This document shows, one piece after another, positions 30,814 through 36,947 of a stretch of 46,435 nucleotides of DNA. The DNA is taken from NCBI GenBank assembly GCA_937907455.1, contig CALESQ010000011.1, positions 1 through 46,435 on the forward strand, read 5' to 3'. How positions within the stretch are numbered: the first letter of the stretch is position 1; the number at the start of each line of letters is the position of its first letter. The position numbers and the translations under genes were made by a program. The notes beneath the pieces were generated by a model. It searched no databases. It was given only the letters and a program-made list of their open reading frames with translations, and was not told the DNA's origin. This DNA is from an uncultured Caldilineales bacterium (GTDB lineage Bacteria > Chloroflexota > Anaerolineae > JAAEKA01).

Positions 30814-31854
30814 TCAACTGCCGGGCAGCTCGGGACGCTCGATGTAATCGGCAGGAATCTCGCCGGTCAGGGCACGCAGGAAAGTCACGATGTCATCTAC
30901 TTCGGTGGTAGTTAGCTGCTTGCCCAACTGATGCCGCGCCATGATTTTGACCATATCTTCCAGCGTGGGAATGCTGCCATCATGCAGATAAGGGCCAGTT
31001 TGTGCGATGTTGCGCAGCGGCGGAACCTTGAAAACAAACTTGTCTGCTTCGTTGCCGGTGACCTGATAGCGCCCCAGATCGGCTCCGGCATAGCTTTCAG
31101 CCGCGCCCAACTTGGCGTACATAGCGCCACCCAGGTTAGCCCCGCTGTGGCAGGCAATACAACCGGTGTTGACAAACAGAGCTAATCCATGTTTTTCTTG
31201 TTCGTTGAAGGCTGTTTCATCGCCCGACAGCAACTTGTCGAAACGACCGGGGGTAACCAAGCGCCGCTCAAAAGCACCAATGGCTTTGCCTACGTTGTCA
31301 TAGTTAATCGGATCACTTTCGCCGGGGAAGGCCGCCTCAAAATAGGGCAGGTAACCGGGGATGCCTTTCAAGGCACCGACAACTGTGTCCGCACTGGGCA
31401 TACCCATCTCTCCACCGGCCAGGATCGGGCCTTTGGCTTGTGCTTCTACATCTTCAGCGCGTCCGTCCCAGAACTGGGCGATCTGGAAAGCAGCATTGTA
31501 GGAAGAAGGTGAGTTGCGTCCAACTGGATCACCGGCATGGCCGAAGGAAAAGCGCAAGCCATCCATGCCATAGGTGTTCAGTGGGTGGCAGGTGTTGCAG
31601 CTCATCTGGTTGTTGATGGAAAGGCGTGGCTCGTAGTAAAGCATGCGCCCCAAATCAACGATTTAATCGGTGATTGTATAGCCCGCAGGAGCAGCTTCCG
31701 CGGGTAATGCAGCGAAAACCTGCAACATGCTTGCATCGTATTTGACTTCCGGCTCTGTTGCAGGTGCAGGGGTCGGAGTAGCTTTAGCACAGGCGGCTAA
31801 AACCAGCAGCCCCAGCACCAGAAGCAAAATTGCAAGATAGCGTTGTGACTTTAT
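30814..31854 (-). pseudogene. Di-heme cytochrome c peroxidase lipoprotein, disrupted
   Basis: An intact frame from a TTG at 31653 encodes 279 residues of the cytochrome c peroxidase/MauG family, with heme motifs CNTCH and CIACH (residues 19-23 and 165-169 of that frame). It starts abruptly at the conserved LGRMLYYEPRLS. The same frame continues upstream: ITD, then a TAA at 31663-31665, then IVDLGRML, where homologues have an unbroken ITDEK-like sequence. Further up it encodes a lipoprotein signal (LLLVLGLLVLAAC). The expected start is ATA at 31852-31854, 14 bases after AGGAG, with no ATG. So a periplasmic, membrane-anchored peroxidase has been lost, or the stop is a sequencing error. The 279-residue frame alone would lack an export signal. 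Confidence 0.75.
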
Positions 31855-31874
31855 GGGTTGATCTATGTCTCCTG

Positions 31875-32253
31875 TGGCGAATTAAGAGGGTTGATGGGTA
31901 GTTATAGCCCTGCGCAAAAGAAGGCGTTTACATGAGCGACATGTGGAATGCTTTGTTCAGCAGTTGCTGGTCATTAACCTATATTCAACTTGTTTTTAAG
32001 TAAGTTGAAACTGTGGCTTAATGCATGTTAACATGAATGCAGTGTTGTGGATATTATACAGATCATACTATGCCAGTAGATAGGGTTGAAGCGGCGAGTC
32101 TATTCGTGGGCAGTTCTGGCGTAAGGTAAAAAGCAAGGGTACAATTCACCGCGTGCCTGCCTTGTTGGGCGCTACTTGGAATTGCAAAGCCAGCTTTGCA
32201 ATTCTGAAGTTTTGCTTGCGTTGTGATTATCAGAAATTGAAAGAGGTCCTGCC
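31875..32253. other. Divergent intergenic region with palindromes
   Basis: No gene is seen between the peroxidase and amidase genes, which are read away from each other. TTCAACTT (31984-31991) and AAGTTGAA (32002-32009) form an 8-bp inverted repeat with a 10-base spacer, and CATGTTAACATG at 32024-32035 is a perfect palindrome. Both are plausible regulator sites. No strong -35/-10 pair was found for either gene. Confidence 0.45.
32179..32204 (+). other. 11-bp perfect hairpin upstream of the amidase gene
   Basis: GAATTGCAAAG and CTTTGCAATTC are perfect arms around a CCAG loop, 49 bases before the amidase ATG. The downstream bases (TGAAGTTTTG) are only weakly T-rich, so it could be a weak terminator or leader structure, or an operator in DNA. 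Confidence 0.5.
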
Positions 32254-33537
32254 ATGCTCGAACTTGCTCCTTTGGCCGCGACATTACGCCGCGGCGAGGC
32301 CGACCTGTCCCGTTTTCTGGACGACCTTTGCACGCGCATCACTACGGTAGATCTGCAGCTTCAGGCGCTGTTGCCCGAGGCAGATCGTTGCTCCCGTTTA
32401 CACCACGAGGCAACGCGGCTGCTGCAGCGTTACCCTGAACCGGCCGAGCGGCCAGCGCTGTTTGGCATTCCCGTGGCGGTGAAGGATATCTTTCGCGCTG
32501 ATGGCTTCAACACGCAGGCCGGTTCGGCGTTGCCGTCGGCGTTGTTTGCCGGCAGTGAGGCTGCTACGGTGCATCGGTTGCGCGCTGCTGGTGCGTTGAT
32601 CCTGGGTAAAGCAGTTACCACCGAATTTGCCTATTTTGAGCCTGGCCCTACACGCAATCCGCACAACCCTGCGCATACTCCGGGCGGTTCCAGCAGCGGC
32701 TCGGCCGCGGCGGTGGCCGCGGGACTGGCTCCACTGGCGCTGGGCACACAAACTATCGGTTCGGTGATTCGTCCTGCGGCTTTCTGCGGGGTGGTGGGCT
32801 TCAAACCCAGCTTGGGTCGGGTGGATGGCAGTGGGCTGGTGTTTTTCTCGCGCACGCTGGATCAGGTGGGGTTTTTTACGCAGGATGTGGCTGGCGCGGC
32901 GTTGGCTGCGGCGGTGCTGTGTGACGAGTGGCGGCCCGTTGCCTTGACACGGCAGCCGGTTTTGGCTGTGCCGGTCGGGCCGTATCTGGCTCAGGCCGAG
33001 CCGGAAGCCTTGGCCGCGTTTTGGCAACAGGTGACTCGGCTGCGCCGCGCAGGGTTAACGGTGCTGGAGCTGCCTGAGCTGGCTGATATTGAAGCGATTG
33101 CTGCCTTGCACCGGCGTTTGGTATTTGCCGAATTCGCGGCAGAACATGCAGCCTGGTATGCGGCCTATGCGTCGCTTTATCGCCCGCGCAGCGCCGAGAT
33201 TATCGAGCTGGGGCGCACGGTTTCGCTGCAGGAGCAGGCCGCGGCACGGCACCACATCCTCACTCTGCGCGCCCGGCTGGAGACGGCCATGGACGAGGCC
33301 GGCATTGACGCCTGGATTTGTCCCGCTGCCCGCGGTCCGGCACCGCTGGGACTGCATGCCACCGGTGACCCTGCTATGAACTTACCGTGGACGCACGCAG
33401 GGCTACCGGTGATTGGTTTGCCCGCGGGCTTGGCCGCCAATGGTCTGCCGTTGGGTGTGCAGCTTGTGGCGCGCTTCGGCGCTGATGAATCTCTCCCCGC
33501 ATGGGCTGAAGTGGTGCTGAGTCCAGGAGATGGCTAA
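32254..33537 (+). CDS. Amidase-signature family hydrolase
   Basis: This gene encodes 427 residues. The Ser-cisSer-Lys triad of the amidase signature family is visible: K77 in VAVKDIF, S146 in the GGSSSGS stretch, and nucleophile S170 in GTQTIGSVIRP. Substrate-pocket residues follow in FCGVVGFKPSLGRV. GAGG lies 6 bases before the ATG. It hydrolyses some amide or aryl-amide; the substrate is unknown. It is somewhat shorter than GatA (about 480) and there are no gatB or gatC neighbours, so a stand-alone amidase is more likely than a tRNA amidotransferase subunit. It stands alone between the peroxidase and Mrp gene groups. Confidence 0.92.
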   Translation: MLELAPLAATLRRGEADLSRFLDDLCTRITTVDLQLQALLPEADRCSRLHHEATRLLQRYPEPAERPALFGIPVAVKDIFRADGFNTQAGSALPSALFAGSEAATVHRLRAAGALILGKAVTTEFAYFEPGPTRNPHNPAHTPGGSSSGSAAAVAAGLAPLALGTQTIGSVIRPAAFCGVVGFKPSLGRVDGSGLVFFSRTLDQVGFFTQDVAGAALAAAVLCDEWRPVALTRQPVLAVPVGPYLAQAEPEALAAFWQQVTRLRRAGLTVLELPELADIEAIAALHRRLVFAEFAAEHAAWYAAYASLYRPRSAEIIELGRTVSLQEQAAARHHILTLRARLETAMDEAGIDAWICPAARGPAPLGLHATGDPAMNLPWTHAGLPVIGLPAGLAANGLPLGVQLVARFGADESLPAWAEVVLSPGDG

Positions 33538-33560
33538 TGCTTTAGTAAGCCGCGTTGCGA

Positions 33561-33649
33561 CCGGCCCCCTGACCGGGTCCGCAGGTAGGCTGGCTCGGTC
33601 AGGAGATTGGGAACCATCCCGTATGGGCCGGCCAGAGCTTGCTATCCGT
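33561..33649 (-). repeat. Third, diverged copy of the palindromic repeat
   Basis: Read on the minus strand, this segment matches the 24.4-kb unit in order: ACGGATAGC, GCTCTGGCCGG, GGGATGGTTCCCAATCTCC, then TGACCGAG and GACCCGGTCAGG. The stem pair is CCTGACCG/CGGTCAGG here and CCAGACCG/CGGTCTGG there, so both arms changed together. The distal end, ACGGATAGC, supplies the TAG stop codon of mrpG. Confidence 0.8.
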
Positions 33650-33992
33650 TTTCATTAGCTGAAGGAATGGCTTCGTCTGCGGCCAGATCGTCGCGGATGG
33701 GGCGGGCAAAGGGGATGCCGCTGCGATAAGCTGCGGACGCTAGCGCATGGGAGGTGACCGGCCCAGCCAGCAACAGGAAAATAATCAGCACCAGCGCCTT
33801 GCCCAGGCTGAGCGGCGTCCATGCTACAGCAGCCAGCAGCAGCAGCACGGCGCCGAACACGCCCACCTTGCCGGTAGCATGGAGCCGCGTGTACACATCC
33901 GGCAGGCGCAGGTAGCCCAGCACGCCCAGCATCGAAAAAATCGTGCCAACGATTACAGCGAAAAGAGCCAGGAGTTGCAGAAGTGTGTTCAT
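33642..33992 (-). CDS. mrpG: Mrp antiporter subunit G
   Basis: This gene encodes 116 residues from the ATG at 33992. Three hydrophobic helices cover most of the protein, with the MnhG/PhaG segment GVLGYLRLPDVYTRLHATGKVGVFGAVLLLLAA. It is a small membrane subunit of the Mrp Na+/H+ antiporter and the last gene of the cluster. No Shine-Dalgarno precedes the ATG, because a pyrimidine-rich tandem repeat fills the space upstream. The frame stays open through that repeat to 34241, which would add a Leu/Pro/Cys-rich 83-residue extension; I consider it spurious. The TAG stop falls in a palindromic repeat. Confidence 0.9.
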   Translation of the reverse strand: MNTLLQLLALFAVIVGTIFSMLGVLGYLRLPDVYTRLHATGKVGVFGAVLLLLAAVAWTPLSLGKALVLIIFLLLAGPVTSHALASAAYRSGIPFARPIRDDLAADEAIPSANENG

Positions 33993-33998
33993 GGAGGG

Positions 33999-34254
33999 GA
34001 TAAGGAGGCAAGTACGCCGAAGGCGGGTAGACAAGTAGACAAGTAGACAAGTAGATAAGTAGACAAGTAGGCAAGTAGACAGGGAGACAAGTAGGCAAGG
34101 AGGCAAGGAGACAAGTAGGCAAGGAGGCAAGGAGGCAAGTACGCCGAAGGCGGGTAGACAAGTAGACAAGTGGACAGGGAGGCAAGGAGGCAAGTAGACA
34201 GGGAGACAAGTAGGCAAGGAGGCAAGTGGACAGGGAGACAAGGAGGCAAGGTTT
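33999..34254. repeat. Purine/pyrimidine-strand tandem repeat between mrpF and mrpG
   Basis: About 255 bp are built from 8-base units such as ACAAGTAG and GCAAGGAG, all purine-rich on the plus strand. A larger unit containing AAGTACGCCGAAGGCGGG recurs near 34010 and 34138 (about 128-bp period). On the minus strand all units can be read in frame with mrpG. The repeat occupies most of the 330-bp gap between mrpF and mrpG. Its variable look suggests slippage expansion. Confidence 0.9.
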
Positions 34255-34322
34255 GCCTGGTTGCTAATTGGCGGGTTTCGGTACGGCTGCGGCAGTCACC
34301 TCAACTGGCGCAATGGGCTACC

Positions 34323-34601
34323 TCAAAACATCTGTTCATCGGCGATGTATTTGGCTATGGCAATGGAGCCGATGAAGCCCAGGGCGGCTAGCGCCAGCGC
34401 TACGTCAATGTAGATGCCGTTGCGGTTGATCAGCGCCAGTAGCACCAGCGCAGCCAGCGTCAGCACGGCAATCAGATCCGCACCGATCAGTCGGTCAACG
34501 ATGTTTTCGCCGCGCCAAACGCGCCACAACACCACACCGACCAAGGCGATGTGAATGGCTAACGCTGTGTACAAAACTATAGCCAGCAGATCAGCTATCA
34601 T
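34323..34601 (-). CDS. mrpF: Mrp antiporter subunit F
   Basis: This gene encodes 92 residues with three membrane helices and the MnhF pattern RVWRGENIVDRLIGADLIAVLTLAALVLLAL. GAGG lies 8 bases before the ATG, inside the end of mrpE, whose stop is only 3 bp away. It is a small subunit of the multi-subunit Na+/H+ antiporter. Downstream, a tandem repeat separates it from mrpG. Confidence 0.93.
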   Translation of the reverse strand: MIADLLAIVLYTALAIHIALVGVVLWRVWRGENIVDRLIGADLIAVLTLAALVLLALINRNGIYIDVALALAALGFIGSIAIAKYIADEQMF

Positions 34602-34604
34602 GGG

Positions 34605-35108
34605 TTATTCCTCGCTGCGGACTGGTGGGGTGTCAGGCAGGATTTTCTCCAGCAGCTCACTGCGCAGCCGTTGCAGTTCTGCCGCCGATTGCTCGGCCTT
34701 GTGCGCCTCCAACACATGGGTATACATCACCCCGTGTGCGCCGATTTCAATCACCAGGGCCCCCGGTGACAGGGTGATGGCATGTGCGCTGAGCGCCGTG
34801 GCCCAGCGCGACTCGGTTTGCGATGGCAAAGCAATTACTGCGGGAGTGACCGGCAGGTCGGGATGCAGCACCAGCCGCGCCACCTGCCAAGCGCCCTGCA
34901 CCACATCCTTTACCAGCACCAACCCGTAACGCAGCAGCGCCCACAAGGAAGTGGCAACTTGCTGCGGGTTGATGCGCAAGCGATCAGGATGTAGCAGCGC
35001 TGTCAACCCAACCGCCAGCAGCACGCCCGCGATCACGTTGTTGGCCGCCAGGTTGCCGGTTAGTGCCAGATACAACAAGGTCAGGCCGACGATCATCCAG
35101 AGTTGCAT
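34605..35108 (-). CDS. mrpE: Mrp antiporter subunit E
   Basis: This gene encodes 167 residues from the ATG at 35108, preceded by GGAAGGTG; a longer frame to 35222 lies inside mrpD and is rejected. Two N-terminal membrane segments are followed by a soluble tail with ITLSPGALVIEIGAHGVMYTHVLEA, the MnhE signature. It starts 4 bp after the mrpD stop. MrpE is required for full antiport activity in other bacteria but is not itself proton-conducting. Confidence 0.93.
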   Translation of the reverse strand: MQLWMIVGLTLLYLALTGNLAANNVIAGVLLAVGLTALLHPDRLRINPQQVATSLWALLRYGLVLVKDVVQGAWQVARLVLHPDLPVTPAVIALPSQTESRWATALSAHAITLSPGALVIEIGAHGVMYTHVLEAHKAEQSAAELQRLRSELLEKILPDTPPVRSEE

Positions 35109-35112
35109 GGCA

Positions 35113-36612
35113 TCACCTTCCAAACACCGCGTTGATGTAAAGCGCAGGATCGCCCAGCGCTTCGGCAGTGGCTGTAGCCAGATGCACCAACGGCGCGGGC
35201 CACAACCCCAAACCCAGGGCAATCAGCAGCAGCAACGTTGGAGCCAGCAGCCGGTCGCCCGGTTTTGCCGCTTTCGCTGGTGCGGCTGCTTGATTGTCCT
35301 CGGCAGGCTGCCACCAGATACGCATGAACGCCCGTATGGTGTAGATGAGGGTCAGCACGCTGCCCAGACCCAGCAAGGCGAGCGCGGCCCATTGTCCAGC
35401 GGCAATGCCGCTGGAGAACACCGCCAGCTTGCTGATGAAGCCGTTGGTGGGAGGAATGCCTGCCAACGACAGGCCACCCAGCAGAAACAGCGCGCCACCG
35501 GCAGGCAGCTTTTTGCCCACACCTTGCAGCACCGCGAACGAAGCACTTTTCACCGGCGCGCGGCTGGCCATCACCCCGGCCAGCATCAGCATGGCGGCTT
35601 TTACCAGGCTGTGGTTCACCGCAAAGATCACTGCAGCGGCCAACGCCAGAGGAGTGCCCCAGCCAATGGCGGCCAGAATGAACCCCACCTGCGCCAGTGT
35701 GGAATAAGCCAACATGCGCTTGGCGTGTTGTGAACCGGTTGCGCCCAACCCGCCGTAGATTACCCCCGCCATACCAGCAACCACCAGCAAGGCGCGTATT
35801 GTTGGGGCTTGAGCTACAAAGAGCAGCGTGGTCATGCGCAAAAAGCCATAGACGCCCAGCTTGACTACCACCGATGACAGCATGGCACTCACCGCAGTGG
35901 TGGACACCGCATGAAAATCGGGTTGCCAGAAGTGGAAGGGGAAAACCGCGCTTTTGATCATGAACGTTGCCAGCAGCAGGGCTATGGCCAGCGGCAGCAA
36001 CGGCGGTGTGCCATCTGCGGCAATGCGCACAGCTAAATCGGCCATGTTGAGCGTGCCGTAGGTGGCGTATAAAAGGCCATTTGCCAGCAACAAGCAGGCC
36101 GACGCCAGCAGGCTGATGAAGAAATACTTCAGCGCCGCCTCTACCCCGCCAGGGTCGTCCGATACCGCGGTGAGAATGGTGCCGGAGAAAACCAGCAATT
36201 CGGCGAAAACGAACAGGTTGAACAGGTCACCGGTGAGAAACGCGCCGCTGAGACCGGTGGTGAGGGTGAGAAACAGCGGGTAAAAGGTGGGATAGCCGGT
36301 CACTTTGTCGCGGCAGCCCAGCGCATACACCAGTCCCAGCAGCAGCACCGTTTGTGCCATCAGGGCAAAGGTAACGGCCAGCAGATCACCCATTAGCGTA
36401 ATGCCGAAGGGCGCGGCCCATCCGCCCAGTTGGTAGACCACCGGTTGGCCGCTGCGCCACACCTCAGCCAGCAGCCGCGCGCTGGCTGCCAACGCCGTTA
36501 GCAGGGCCAGCAGGGCTACGGCGCGCTGCAAGCGGGGATGCTTCATCAATAAAAGTGTGCCGGCTGCGCCGCCCAGCGGCAACAGCACCGGCCAAAGCAT
36601 CAGTGTGTTCAA
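35113..36612 (-). CDS. mrpD: Mrp antiporter subunit D (NuoM/N-like)
   Basis: This gene encodes 499 residues, mostly membrane helices, homologous to the proton-pumping subunits of complex I. The conserved helix IALLLATFMIKSAVFPFHFWQPDFHAVS holds the functional lysine and histidines. I take the TTG at 36612 as start because AGGG lies 8 bases before it and it overlaps the mrpC stop by 4 bp; an ATG at 36600 lacks a site. MrpD and MrpA are the likely ion-translocating subunits. Confidence 0.94.
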   Translation of the reverse strand: MNTLMLWPVLLPLGGAAGTLLLMKHPRLQRAVALLALLTALAASARLLAEVWRSGQPVVYQLGGWAAPFGITLMGDLLAVTFALMAQTVLLLGLVYALGCRDKVTGYPTFYPLFLTLTTGLSGAFLTGDLFNLFVFAELLVFSGTILTAVSDDPGGVEAALKYFFISLLASACLLLANGLLYATYGTLNMADLAVRIAADGTPPLLPLAIALLLATFMIKSAVFPFHFWQPDFHAVSTTAVSAMLSSVVVKLGVYGFLRMTTLLFVAQAPTIRALLVVAGMAGVIYGGLGATGSQHAKRMLAYSTLAQVGFILAAIGWGTPLALAAAVIFAVNHSLVKAAMLMLAGVMASRAPVKSASFAVLQGVGKKLPAGGALFLLGGLSLAGIPPTNGFISKLAVFSSGIAAGQWAALALLGLGSVLTLIYTIRAFMRIWWQPAEDNQAAAPAKAAKPGDRLLAPTLLLLIALGLGLWPAPLVHLATATAEALGDPALYINAVFGR

Positions 36613-36941
36613 TAGCGTAACCCTGTAATGTCATCCAAATCGCTGGTTTTGTAGCGCGCTGAGACGATGATGAGCAGGGCCAGGGTCAATGCCAGCGCAC
36701 CCATACTGATGACAATGGCGGTGAGTACCAGGGCCTGCGGCAGCGCATCGCTGTATGGCCCGGCCAAAGTGGTATAGGCGGCGACGGTGCCATTGTAGAC
36801 ACCTGCGCTCAGTAAAAACAGGTTGATGGCGTTGCCCAGCAAAATCAGGCCGATTACTGAACGGATTACATTGCGTCGTAGTATCTGGAATATAGCAATG
36901 CCGAACAGCGCGCCTACAGCTAAAGCGGTCAACAGTTCCAT
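36609..36941 (-). CDS. mrpC: Mrp antiporter subunit C (NuoK-like)
   Basis: This gene encodes 110 residues with three membrane helices, homologous to NuoK. The family segment VIGLILLGNAINLFLLSAG is near the middle, and a conserved ALVLTAIVISMGALALTLAL helix follows. AAAAGGA inside the end of mrpA serves as its ribosome site, 6 bp separate the two genes, and its stop overlaps the mrpD start. Confidence 0.94.
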   Translation of the reverse strand: MELLTALAVGALFGIAIFQILRRNVIRSVIGLILLGNAINLFLLSAGVYNGTVAAYTTLAGPYSDALPQALVLTAIVISMGALALTLALLIIVSARYKTSDLDDITGLRY

Positions 36942-36947
36942 AAAGCA

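Noticed and set aside
33993..34241. N-terminal 83-residue extension of MrpG through the tandem repeat
   Set aside because: It is low-complexity Leu/Pro/Cys sequence from the repeat, and MrpG proteins normally begin at the ATG at 33992.
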